Source: Platycnemis pennipes
Lineage: Eukaryota > Arthropoda > Insecta > Odonata > Platycnemididae
Assembly: GCA_933228895.1 (NCBI GenBank)
Contig: OW121846.1
Span: 108,083,054-108,147,053 of the forward strand
Direction of reading: 5' to 3'
DNA length: 64,000 nucleotides
A program made the translations under genes and the position numbers. Shown here piece by piece: positions 1 through 10,633 of the stretch (positions are counted from its first letter, which is position 1; every line of letters starts with the position of its first letter). The notes under the pieces are model-generated. The model was not told where the DNA came from, ran no database searches, and saw only the letters and a list, made by a program, of their open reading frames with translations.

Positions 1-421
1 GAATCTCCGTGTCAATCGGTGTCAATCGTTTTATAATCCAACATTTATGCGAAATTAGTGATAAAAGATGATTCCTCTTGAAGAACTCCACCAGCGAACA
101 TCAGAATCACTAAAAGATTGAAACCTACATTTTATGATAGTAAAATGTCCATATTATTATAAATCAAGGTCATTTTACCAATGTTTACTACGAAACAGAC
201 CCAAAAAATTGTTAAAAATGTGTATTTTTCGAAAAAATTAAAGAGTGTGGTTTAGCTAAAAATAGCTCTACTTTGAAGCAATTTACTAACTTTAACAAAT
301 TTTTTGTGCAAAACTAAGTATGCAGTAAGATTGTCCGGACATTATGCTACAAGAGCTGCATATTTGAAGTGAGTTTCAAGAAAGTCGAAAAAATGACTCT
401 CCCTATTCTCGGATCCGGACC

Positions 422-530
422 AATGTGCCTTGGCGGCTTCCGTTAAGAGCAGTCTCTCTCCATTCGTCCCCGAGTGCCTGAATTCCTGACCCCGGCCCAT
501 TATCCGTCTATGGTGCAACCGATTTGGCAC
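422..530 (+). mobile_element. Worn 3' fragment of the main tRNA-SINE family (weak)
   Basis: Resembles the SINE tail: a cttccgttaagagcag block, tctctccatt, cccattatccgtctatgg and gtgcaaccga occur in the same order as in the good copies (cctttcgttaagagtagg, tttctctccac, cccaattatccacctat, ggcgcaaatga). The tRNA head is absent. Confidence 0.35.
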
Positions 531-1942
531 CTCTGAAACCTAATTTAACTGCCGAGAAAACCATTATATGTGCTCTTGTAAGGCAGATGGTACGGAATGA
601 CTGGAGTCTTTGACCAAACGAATGACAGCTCACGAGGTAACTTTGGTCATAAAATAACTAGAGTCAATTAGCATGGTCTCTTTTTAGTAACTTCGTTGAC
701 TATCCCAAACACGGAGAGGTCATGCATTATACGAAAATTGATCCTGATATCGAGTGGCAAATAGTGCTTAAAAGGTGAGAAAAGCCCGTTCTCTTCTCGT
801 TTTCAGTTTCTTAAGGAGGTTCCACCGTGACTCCGCGATTCAAAATCCCGTAAAAGAGCTATGCTATTTAATGAATAAATACCGATCCAGAAAAACACCT
901 GTATGGAAAATCATCTATAGGATGATAACGCATACACAATAATTGTATGAGTATGCTATTATAATGCGTGTTGTAGTTGCATTCTATGTTTTACATGATC
1001 TTTAAACTCATTTTGACTTCGGAACATGACTGACGTGTTGTTGCCACGTTTAATTTACAAAGTGAGAATACATGCTCAATCCCGCTAATACGTATTCTAA
1101 AATAGGTTAAATATTTTCTTACTTACTTTTAAACTATTCCCTTTCAAATACAACTCTTTGTTTTGAATTTTATTAATATTCGCATTTTGGAAAATTGTTT
1201 GGCAACAATGACGCTGCTACCATTTGGAAGCATTGGTATTACTTACACAATGTCAATAACCAATGAAATATTTAAATTGCATAAAAAATATAAGAAGGAA
1301 GTTGGTAAGGCATATTCCTAAATTAAGTTAGTAAATACGCTTGTAAGCACGTTCCGTCACAAGTACCGTTGCCAATGATAACAACATACTGTAGCGCCAC
1401 TTTCATGTAACTAAGGCTTTTCTGCTTTTTTTCGAGAAAACATTTATTAATATCAATTAAACAAGTGTGGTAAGGCGAGTAATTTTTTAAAATGCTAAAT
1501 TCTACATAAAATTCAGCATCTTCTATTAGTTTTTCGTCAAAACGACATTTCTCGTTACATTATCAATCTGCCAATCTTACCGCAAGAGCCATGCTCTGCC
1601 GTATAGCCACGTATAAAATATCTGATTTTCAACGTCTTTTTTCTTCAAATATATTATGGAAAGGCCTCATTATTTTATTGCCAATCGGTAGAGGGGCCAA
1701 AAAATGATGTATCCTGAAATTTTCACAAAAATGACATCTACTTCATAATTCGGTGGAGCCTCCTTAAGCCTGCCGAGCTGCAAGCAATTGGATACTCGTG
1801 GCTGGTAGCAATTTGGGCCCAGCAGAAGGTCAGGAAAATATCTGGCTGTCCCTTTACCGTCCCAAACATGTTGCCGCCGCCAGGGAATCAGTTTCCACGG
1901 CAGTCTCTTACGAGTGAACCATCTTCCAACAACAAGCCGTTC
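531..1942. other. AT-rich sequence, nothing recognised
   Basis: No gene, RNA or repeat could be supported. A 101-codon minus-strand open stretch (1670-1975) runs into the inverted-repeat arm and shows no family motif. Confidence 0.5.
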
Positions 1943-3352
1943 CGCAGTGGGCTGAAATCGAAAATAACTTTCCAAAATTCAAAAAGTGAATAATATATGT
2001 TTTAAAAGTATTAAAAGTGAATATTCTCAAAAGACCTGTGCATCCGATTATCCAAGGCATAGATGAACAAATTTCGCAAAAATGGTCTACACTCAATTTT
2101 CTCACGAAATCTTCAAATTCAAGCCGTTGCTGAACCTTTATGGGTGATTAATTGGAATAAAAGGTGATGTGATTAGCTGAAACAGTTTTTTATCTTTGTT
2201 TTAATGTAGTCTATTTACATCTTTGTTATTATTCACAGGAGATATTAAACAATATCTAGTCTCAATCAATAACAATATCTAGTCTCCAAAAAAACGCACT
2301 AGAGCGTTCAGTTTCACTTTTGCAATGGTGTAAATCATAAACTTTTGAAACTTCAGCTCGGATTTCATTCGTGTTGGTGTCAGTATTGGATCTATCGAAA
2401 TTCTCTCTACAACTCCTAGTGGTGTGGATACTTTGCTAACCACTTCAAGATTTCTCGCTTATCGCAGAAAACGTTCTCCCAAAAATATCCGAAAATAACC
2501 GCGTAAAGAGCTCCTTGGTGCCATAAAACGACCCTTCACCTTACACCCAATCACAGTGCAGGGAGCACGTATTAGTCAGTAAGCGATGTCAAGATGGTAA
2601 GAGGAGAAACGCCCGTGGTGCACCCGAAGAAATCAGTCTTTCAGTATCTCCTAGACCTTTACTCCACTAGATAAAATGCGTAATTTTTTCCACGAATTTA
2701 TCAAAATATAATAAATGGAGACTCTTGTCAATGTTAGTATCTCGAAAATCTCCATAGCGGAGTGGATGCGGCTACAATCCATTCCACACACTTGCCGCCG
2801 TTGCAGGCGGGTTGGACCAGACTCGACCGCGCGATCGAAAAACTAAAAAAAAACGGTCGCAGCATAAGTCATCGGATTCGCACTATGAAAGCTTTCTAGA
2901 GTTTCCCCATATAATTTAATCTGTGATGCTCGGCGATGCAATTTACTTTTCTCTACATATATTTAAAAAAATACCAAAGATGAGGGTCCGCATTTTGTTT
3001 AATATCTTCAGTAAATAATAATAGAAATGAAATTAGACTACATTACACAAAGATAAAATACTGTTTCATCTAATCACATCACCTTTTATTCCAATTAATC
3101 ACCCATAAAGGCTCAGCAACGGCTTGATTTTGAAGATTTCGTGAGAAAATGGAGTGTAGACCATTTTGCGAAATTTGTGCATCTTTGACCTCATGCAAAT
3201 TGTTAATTGTTTTGAGTACTAAGGAACATGCTTTGAATTATCGGATGCAGAGGTCTTTTGAGAATATTTACGCTAAGTTTCAGCTTCATGGCTTGAAAAA
3301 ATCACTTTTGGAATTTTGTCAATTGACTTTCGATTTTTCAGCCCACTGTGCG
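1943..3352. repeat. Long inverted repeat, arms about 310 and 358 bp
   Basis: The left arm (1943-2252) reappears as reverse complement in the right arm (2995-3352). Shared blocks include gtgattaattggaataaaag, ggtgatgtgatta, gcggatttcgtgaga-type sequence near 2100/3140, atcggatgca, ggtcttttgagaatatt and cagcccactg at the outer ends. Indels make the right arm longer. The 742-bp centre has no recognised coding sequence. It may be two copies of one repeat in opposite orientation or a fold-back DNA transposon; no target duplication was found. Confidence 0.75.
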
Positions 3353-3740
3353 TCGGTTGTGCGGCCGGCTGGGAGGGCTCCAACAAATCCAGTGAGCCCC
3401 CGCCCCCGCTTAGCCTCTTCTCTCCCACGCGCCACGTGTGTGTGTGTGACCCATATCCCTCGCAAATGACCTCTCCCCTTTCCCCCGGGAACGGCGATTG
3501 GCCCGAATGGCGGCCACCCCGCCCGCCCCCTCCCCTCACCGGACCTCCCCCGTGATTTCCGTGCGAGACATGCGACTGCGGGGGCGGGCGGCTTCTTCAA
3601 ACGCCACCCCTGGCGGTTGCGGGCTGGGACTCACGGCATGACCGCCGGAAGGCACTTCGCCCCGGGGCAAAAGCCCCGGGCTGGAGGTGACAGAGGCAAG
3701 CTCTCTGGTAACAGTGCCACCCCAACCTTAACGGGGTTCG
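3353..3740. promoter_or_regulatory. GC-rich island with E-box
   Basis: A sharp change from AT-rich flanks to C/G-rich sequence with many CpGs (gcggccggc, cgcgccacgtg, cgggggcgggcgg). It includes a CACGTG E-box near 3431 followed by a short GT run and the block cccggggcaaaagccccgggg-like near 3661-3681, a small inverted repeat. It abuts the outer end of the inverted repeat. Open frames across it follow from base composition and have no family signature. It could be a promoter-type CpG island or part of an unrecognised repeat. Confidence 0.4.
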
Positions 3741-4411
3741 TTCTCTAATACGCAAAGCCATGTTGGTACACAGCCTATCGACATAAATGTTTAAAGAAGA
3801 GACACAAAATTATAATAGTTTCTCCCTCTTACTAATTTTTTAATGTAATAGCTTTGCATTGGACGAATGAACTTGTATCACGAGCGAGTAACTTAATATG
3901 GTCGATAAGATTATGTTCAAGTTGCTGTTTTGACTCGTATGAAGTAATTTGCACGAATATATTTTAGCAGAATAAGCCACCGCACATTAGTATAAAATGC
4001 AGTCACCTTTTTACAATTCGTTTTCTCACTGTGAAGTCATGCAAATATATAAATAATTCATTTAAGGAAAAACTATTTCCTTCTACAAACCTGGCATTGC
4101 TGTGTACTCGTTGAAGACTTCCGTTTTGGTTGATCTGTTCTGCATGGCACTTGTGTACTCAGTTTTTACTGTTTTGTCAAGAGTTTTTAGTATTTCAGTA
4201 CGCTTTACTTTATTGGATTGGATTCGATTTTAGCTTACAAGGGGAGACTACGTACCTTGCTACGCCTTTTTGAATGTCATATTTTTTATGATGTTCGGAA
4301 TGCCAAATGCTGCTATGAATACATCGTGGTTTGGTTTAACGGGCTTTAGTTTAGCTGTCAAATTAATTTAAATTCATTATTTTCAGCGCGCTTAACATAA
4401 TCTCAAGAGAA

Positions 4412-4682
4412 GGCTTCACCCTCAGCGGGCCACGTTGGTGCAGTGGTTATGGTCATCGAATCCCGAGTCGAGGGTCGTAGAGGCTCGAGTCCTCATCACT
4501 GAATTTTTTTTTCATCTCGATTTCTTTTTCATTTTTGTTCTATTATTTACTTTTGTAGCAGGTCTCACCGTACGAAGGAACATATTTTAACCGTTATCTT
4601 CGACATATTATATTGACGGCTTGACACGGGAGTCGAGGACCGTAACCACTGCACCAACGGGGAACGCTGAGGGTGAAGTTTA
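4412..4682. mobile_element. Head-to-head tRNA-like SINE pair or fold-back element
   Basis: Plus-strand left arm: ttcaccctcagcg, then cgttggtgcagtggttatgg (box A-like) and gagtcgagggtcg / ggctcgagtcc (box B-like), followed by a T run. The right arm (4620-4682) is the reverse complement: gagtcgaggaccgtaacc, actgcaccaacgggg, cgctgagggtgaag. The two arms share about 55 bp with few mismatches. Either two SINE heads in opposite orientation or a MITE with long inverted ends. Confidence 0.65.
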
Positions 4683-5309
4683 CTTTCTTTGAATTAGATA
4701 ACAAATATGGAGATTAATTTTCAAGGCCTAATACGAGCATTTGTGTAAAACTTTTCTAGGAAGTGAATGATAACAAAACATGAAGGTGTTACGTGCTAAA
4801 CGCTGATTCCATTATTAGAGTTGTTTGCTCAATAGTCCATTGTCAATACCCACCACAAAGAATGAATGCTATAATCGTTGACTCGCATCACTTTTTGAAC
4901 TGTATGATTTTTTCAAACGATGTGATTTTCTCAAATACATTATGTCTTACTATGCCTCATATTATTAAAATTTTCTCGAAAACATATACATACCTACAAC
5001 TATTGCTCGTTGAATAATATTAGATAAATAAATAATTGTGAACAATGCGTTCTTCTGCGTTTGTTTACTTCTTTTTTAGAATAATATGCAATGCTTACGT
5101 ACTTCAGATGAAATTTTCGGTCATTTGTGAAGTGTGTGAAACGTAATTCTGCATCGTGAAAAGGCTATAATTCAGTATATAATTATAATTTGTACCTATA
5201 GTTGTTTGTTTACACGATTTCCTCAATGTTAAGAGAAAACCATAAGATACATACAAACAACTACATAACGGCTAACAGGTATAATAGTGGTAGAAGTTAC
5301 ATTACAATT
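4683..5309. other. AT-rich sequence, nothing recognised
   Basis: No supported gene or repeat. Several short open frames are without motifs. Confidence 0.5.
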
Positions 5310-5330
5310 ATATATATATATATATATATT
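5310..5330. repeat. (TA)n microsatellite
   Basis: About ten uninterrupted TA units, directly preceding a short hairpin. Confidence 0.9.
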
Positions 5331-5414
5331 GGTCCCTCAGCGGGACCAATAAATACGAGTTGTATTTAAGTTCAGTTCCTTAGTTTGAGATGAGGATTCT
5401 CATCTCAAACTAAG
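5327..5414. repeat. Two adjacent perfect hairpins
   Basis: First: tattggtccc (5327-5336) pairs with gggaccaata (5342-5351), loop of 5. Second: cttagtttgagatga (5379-5393) pairs with tcatctcaaactaag (5400-5414), loop of 6. Both stems are perfect. No protein-coding context. Confidence 0.8.
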
Positions 5415-6587
5415 CATTTCTTCAACATTTCGCTATTTATCATCAATGCGTCAGAATTTCTCTAGCAGATAGTAGGTACCTACAAGAAGTTTAGGCTTGC
5501 TTCTTACCGCAATGTTGCCACTCCGGCCTAAGTTAGGGCGCCATTACAAGACCTTTGAGAATATTTTAAAAAAATTTGAAACTTCAAATGTTAATATCAA
5601 AAAATATTAACAGGAAAGCCACTATTATTATTTAACAGTAACAATTGACGGCGTTCAAAGAATCTTTATAATAGTTTTTACTGAGTGTTTAGGGCGTAAA
5701 TATTGTTTTAATTGTGAATAAATAGAAGGCGCTTGGTGGCCCACCCTTAAGAGCCCATTGAAAATGGGCCATTTTCAAGAACGATTTATAAATAATTTAT
5801 CGGGGTAAGCCTCACTTTTTATGAATGTAATAGACGTATTGGTATTTAAACTACATGCGCCATAAGCATCAAAATTTTCTGGGATAAATGATTTCGGGCA
5901 CGAACCCCTTTAAAGAACTTCCTACCAGAGAGTCGAACCGGAGCGAAGCGTGTCTTAGTTGCTCCGCAGCTGAGCGGCAGTCGATTCATTCAAACCCGAG
6001 TGGAACCCTTACGTGGAGCTCTCCGGTTCGGAGCGGTTGACGGAGGGAGGAGCGACTTTGACCAAAGCAAGCTCGATAGAAGTGGCTAAACATCAGTAAA
6101 TCTTGACAAAGAAAGGTTTTCCTCAACTTTCAATTTTTCAATACAATTTGATTTTTTTTTAATCTCAAAACTCGCTATATATTATTACGAATTATATAAG
6201 CCTACGGGGCAAACTGATATCATTAATAGGTGATTATTTTTTTCTAGAAATGTAACTATGTTTCACATAATGGATTAATTCTCCAATACTCCCAACATCA
6301 ACGCAATATTTGCCTTCCTCATCGAATAACCATTATGCGCTCTTGCGAATTGCAAATAAATATTACTTTTTTCCCGCATATTAACGAAATACCCCTCAGT
6401 CTGATATTTCTCCACCACCCTTCAGTATCTCTTCTATTTGCCTTCGCATTCAGTTCCTGCCCGTTCGAATACAGTTTCTTCGAAAATTTGGTCATCTCCT
6501 ATTACGTCAGCTCTTTAAGCCAAAAGAAACGCATTCACTTATGCAAAATCTGATATATTCTTAAAATTTGTCTGAAGAATTTTTATG
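5415..6587. other. No gene recognised; short inverted repeat at 5930-6040
   Basis: AT-rich, with a more GC-rich patch near 5880-6060 in which gtcgaaccggagcg is partly mirrored by ctctccggttcgga. No coding or RNA signature. Confidence 0.4.
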
Positions 6588-6690
6588 GTCAAGCCCTGCC
6601 ACGTCTTAAATATCGGTTCCCGCGGGATCACCGAAGCTAAGCAAAGTTGTTACCAGCTCGAATTCGGATGGGTGATGGTTCGAACGACAC
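6588..6690 (+). mobile_element. 5S-rRNA-derived sequence (SINE3-like head or pseudogene)
   Basis: Seen: gtcaagccctgccacgtc, then atcggttcccg, gggatcaccgaag, ctaagcaaagttg and ttcggatgggtga occur in the order and spacing of 5S rRNA. The box A-type AAGCTAAGCA and the box C-type GGATGGGTGA (internal control region for TFIIIA/Pol III) are intact; the intermediate element and the 3' stem are lost. The 3' end runs into unrelated sequence, so it is not a working 5S gene. Either a 5S-headed SINE or a retroposed 5S copy. Confidence 0.7.
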
Positions 6691-6694
6691 GACA

Positions 6695-6828
6695 CAGTTC
6701 TGTACACACGAAACTTAAGTAGGGACCGATAGCAATGATAAATGTGTCACTGGAATCCGTACCAGAACCCTCAGAATGGAAGACCAGTACTCTAGTCACT
6801 ACACCAATACGGTGCCCCCCATTGTTGA
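6695..6828 (-). mobile_element. Head of the main tRNA-SINE family, joined to the 5S-derived segment
   Basis: Read on the minus strand: attggtgtagtgactagag, tactggtcttccattctgag, ggttctggtacggattcc and tcggtccctacttaag match the head and proximal body of the complete copies in order. Box A is recognisable; box B is damaged. The body then changes into the antisense of the 5S-like segment. Confidence 0.7.
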
Positions 6829-7639
6829 TAAAGCTAAATAAACATTCAGGAACACAAAAATTAGGCAAAGCGTCTGAAAAAGATGTGGATACCCTCGCTG
6901 ATCTAGCCTTCATGCCTTAATGCACAATATTGCAGTGGTTTGAAGGGCATTACGTAGGTGTTACACCATCCACCATCAAATCGGATGCCTCAGCACCCTC
7001 TACTACCTCCCCTTGTCGTGGCTTATTGGAAATTGTGTAAATAAAGCTGGAGTTTTATTTTCTTCCCTTCTGTCCGTGAAATCACTATGGTCTCCTCGCT
7101 GTGGCGATAAAAGTTTTCAACGATGCTTACTGATAGCTATCTAATCAGCCTAATAACTTACTTAGCATGTTATCCACCAAGATTTTCGAATATTTTGAAC
7201 CCGTCGATTCACATTTTAAACTTGCATAAAAGTATTCCCAAAAAGGAAAAAGCACAAAAAATTAAAAAAATAGCAAATTTTCAAAATGTCATAAATGCTT
7301 CTTTTTCGCTCCATGATGGTTCTACTACATCTCTTCTGTTGTAGAGGAACTCCCTATGTACTTCTAGGCCAGATAGAATTTTTTTTTGATCGTCCGGAGC
7401 AAACGTCGGGTTAAAATCAGAAAGAAGCACGAAAACTATTCGGTTGGAGGAGTGCTGAACTTAGGTTGCTTTCCACGCGTATGCATTGTGTAATTTTATG
7501 GAAAGATTAAATACGGCGACAGTCAGCCTTTGCCAAATTAGAATGATATGGTATTGAATAATAGTTCTTTAATTTTGTAGCGTTTTCTTTATAGTGCATA
7601 CTCTATTTTTCATTTCTTTTATTTTTTTGGGTCTATTGT
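6829..7639. other. AT-rich sequence, nothing recognised
   Basis: No supported gene. A 73-codon plus-strand frame at 7123-7344 is lysine-rich, with no motif. Confidence 0.45.
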
Positions 7640-8190
7640 TTTCTCTATCCATACGCAATATCTCTCTTCAAATCGACATGCTTCTTAACCCTCTTCATAC
7701 TATCCATAATGCCTTTTTCTTTTCCTTTCTTGTCTTCGGTTATCCAGCACTCTATTCTCCATAATGGCCCACAGCATTCCTTCCTCTTAAGAGGCTGTGT
7801 TCCATCCAGCCCACTCTGCCTTCTCCTAATTTCTGACGGCAATTTTCTCTCCTCTCCCCAATCATGTTCAGCACCTCTTCACTCGTCCGCCTTTCCTTCC
7901 ATCACACTTTCTCTATTCTCCTCCAGATTCACGTTTCTAAAGCTCATCTTTTATCATCATCTTTCCTTAAGAGCAAATCTCTCACACCTATAGAAAGCTA
8001 CACTCCGTATTGAGATCTTAACTAACATTTTCTTGGCATCCCTAATCGAGGTTCTTGCCTAAGATATATTCCGATATTAAGGCATCTTTAGTTTGAGGCA
8101 TTCTTCACCAATCATTAGTTTTTTACCCTCATCTTCGTCTAATATGCCTTTCACATAACAAGTCTGTTTCACCTGTTCTAGCCGGAGCCC
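7640..8190 (-). pseudogene. C-terminal remnant of a non-LTR retrotransposon ORF2
   Basis: On the minus strand, combining frames, the text GEERKLPSEIRRRQSG then a GH-like segment and KGIMDSMKRVKKHVDLKRDI resembles the end of reverse-transcriptase ORFs of arthropod LINEs (V..MIGEERKLLS.I..RQ.RW.GH). Upstream, weaker AKK/RCERFALKE text matches the AK.AF..K..LLT region. Frameshifts and stops show it is dead. The wording differs from the copies at 28120 and 55001, so it is a different LINE family. Confidence 0.6.
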
Positions 8191-8544
8191 TCTAGCTCTA
8201 CGTGCATTGCATCAAATCACAAACGAATTTCGCTGGGTTTATCTACAAACTGAATATTATGATTCGTAATAATTGTTGTTTGCATGAATTCGTATTCAGT
8301 TTTGAGCATTTGGTACGCCGGAGCCACCAACTCTCAAACATTCCCCTCAATCACTACTGCGAGGCACGTAAGCTCTTGTCATCTACGACCTACAGATATA
8401 GTAAATGAGTGTAACTTTATGGAAACAGACTGAATTTGAACGGAAACGTTGAATGACTTTATTACGAGTTCCCGCGGGAAAATGTAGGAGGACGTTGTTC
8501 ACCAAATTCAAACTTCAAACGAGGAAAGAGCATAAGGAAAGCAA
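8191..8544. other. Nothing recognised
   Basis: Short open frames only, on the plus strand at 8202-8408 and 8453-8641; no motifs. Confidence 0.4.
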
Positions 8545-8690
8545 ACCTTTTTTTAAGGGCAGGCTCATGGTGATGCCAGGTTTCTCTCCCTGCTTTCTCC
8601 TCACCCTAAAAGTCCTTCCTCTTCCCAAATACCTAACCTGAACGGCCGAAATGTCCTCAGCTGTCGGTCGCTTACGCCAATACCAACAAT
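8545..8690 (+). mobile_element. 3' fragment of the main tRNA-SINE family
   Basis: The blocks aagggcaggctcatggtgat, gccaggtttctctccctgc, ttcccaaatacctaacctg and tgtcctcagctgtcggtcgc follow the tail of the complete SINE copies in order. No tRNA head is present. Confidence 0.7.
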
Positions 8691-8844
8691 GATGCTTTCA
8701 ACAACAGAGGCGAGAACCTGACCCGTTCATCTAGCAGTTAATCAGCTGTAATTAATTCTAAAACTTGAATTTTTAGATAAGGTATTATCGTCAAGTCGTT
8801 AAAACTTTCGCGGTCCATATTATGACATGTTATATGCTTTTGGA

Positions 8845-9011
8845 TTGTCCGCGTCTTGTTAACTGGTTTGAGGGTAGCCGACGTTTCCTCTCCTTTGCCG
8901 GAGACTTCCTCAGGGCTCAGGGCTCAGGGCTACAGGGTAGCCCTGAGGAAGTCTCCGGCAAAGGAGAGGAAACGTCGGCCACCCTCAAACCAGTTAACAA
9001 GACGCGGACAA
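8845..9011. repeat. Near-perfect long hairpin (73-bp arms)
   Basis: Arm 8845-8917 (begins ttgtccgcgtcttgttaact) is the reverse complement of 8939-9011 with a single mismatch (8876). The 21-base loop is built from cagggct repeats, and a fragment of the same motif ends the left arm. Looser pairing continues outward for about 20 bp on each side (tgacatgttata against tataacaagtca). The arms are strikingly well preserved for non-coding DNA. Probably a fold-back MITE; no target duplication was clear. Confidence 0.9.
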
Positions 9012-9035
9012 CCCAAAACTCGTATAACAAGTCAA

Positions 9036-9439
9036 GGTATTATCATTTTCTTCAGGTAATCGTGACATTTTTAAGTAACGTTCCAAGGAAAGAAATGAAA
9101 TCTCGAATGCATCTTAAAGGGCCCTTGGAATTTCATTGGAACTATACTTATAAAACATTTACAGCTTTTATTGTAATGGCATGCATTTTTTTGTAATTTG
9201 CTGATGGCTCAATTCTATTCTCATGACCTTGGAGACCACCTAAAGCTTCCGCTCTTTGCTTGTAACCAGTTTGTACCAATTTTGTGGGAGTACATAAAAT
9301 TATTATTATTATTATTATATGTCAATAGTCAAAGCAAGTTCTAACACATTTTTCTCATCATGGTCATTTACAGTTCTATTTTCTGTATCTACAAAAATCG
9401 AATTCCAGTAAAACTAACCCTATGAGGAGAGTGTCACAA
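9036..9439. repeat. Nothing but an (ATT)n microsatellite
   Basis: Contains a run of about seven ATT units near 9299-9317. No other feature seen. Confidence 0.6.
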
Positions 9440-10310
9440 CTCTCAATGAAGAATAGTAATCTGTATATCCTGGCAGTCTGTAGTCATGGGACGCGGGAAA
9501 AACTCACGGGATATTTGTGTGTTGCGAGAGCAATCGTCGGGGAGGTGGAGAGCTCCCGTCACGTGACCTCGGCATCCGTCGTAGGAATTTGAATTTGGTC
9601 GGGCGGGAAGATCCGAATCGCGGCCAACCGACACGCCTTCAGTGGGCTATTCATCGAAAGCTTAAGGAGTGTACCCTGGGAAGAAGCTCGACAGTCAAAG
9701 CTGCTTGAAAACCCCAGGGGAAATCATGTCAGCCAATAGTCGGATCGTTGACCCAGTTAAGAAAAGAACTTGTAAGCGTGAAAGTGGCAGTTAAAGGGTT
9801 ACAGTCAGCCTCCGAGGTCCCAGTTTCCGGAGTGAGCGGACATCCCTTTGGCCCCCGCACTGCACTAAATGCATAACAAAACACCACGTCAACGAGTGCA
9901 CTCAATAGGCCGCGTTCCACAGCGATGAGATCTCGGGTCGAGGGGCGTCTGGGGCCTATGCGGCAGGGTGACGGACGTCAGTGACCTCTCCTCCGTGAGG
10001 CCCGCGAGCTCACCCAGCCACTCCGGGAGGGTGATTGAGCACAATATTGTGGGCGGGCCGCACTTCCAACTCCGCGTACACTTCCGAGAATCGAGTTTCT
10101 AGCAGCCGACTTCGACAAAGGGCTGACCAAGCGGACGTGGAGCGCCCTATTCGACCGCATCAACCAACCATCATTCGACCTCCACACCCACGCGCTCCAT
10201 TTCCCGCTCGTCTGGCGCGGAAATTACGCTCGCGATGATTAGGGCGCAATGCAGCAGCACGTGGATCTTCCTCAGATATATTTGCTGTCGTTCAAATTCT
10301 GACGACCCAC
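9440..10310. promoter_or_regulatory. GC/CpG-rich island with palindromic E-box
   Basis: Marked GC and CpG enrichment against AT-rich flanks. It contains GTCACGTGAC (near 9558; a full palindromic E-box of the USF/MITF type) and gacgtcagtgac near 9975. Open frames on both strands look compositional. No exon could be assigned. It may be a promoter-type island of an unseen transcript or a worn repeat. Confidence 0.4.
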
Positions 10311-10633
10311 GTCATAATCCGTGCAGCAGAGGAAATTAGAACACCGGCCGAATAAGGACAATCCCTACGACATTTGACATTTTTTCATATCCCAGCTAAA
10401 GGGCTCAAGGAGGAATTGCGTGAATATAAGAGTTAGCATCCTGGCCATCTTGCAACATCATTACACTCACTTAAAAAAACTAATCCGCTACTTGAAAATT
10501 ATCATGAAAAATGATCTGCGTTAAAATTTACTCGGATGTCGCTTATCCTATCGAATGTCGGTATCTGTGTAATAATTCATATTTGATATTACTGACTAGC
10601 CCTCTGTTCATCGCGCTATTCATTTACGGTCAG

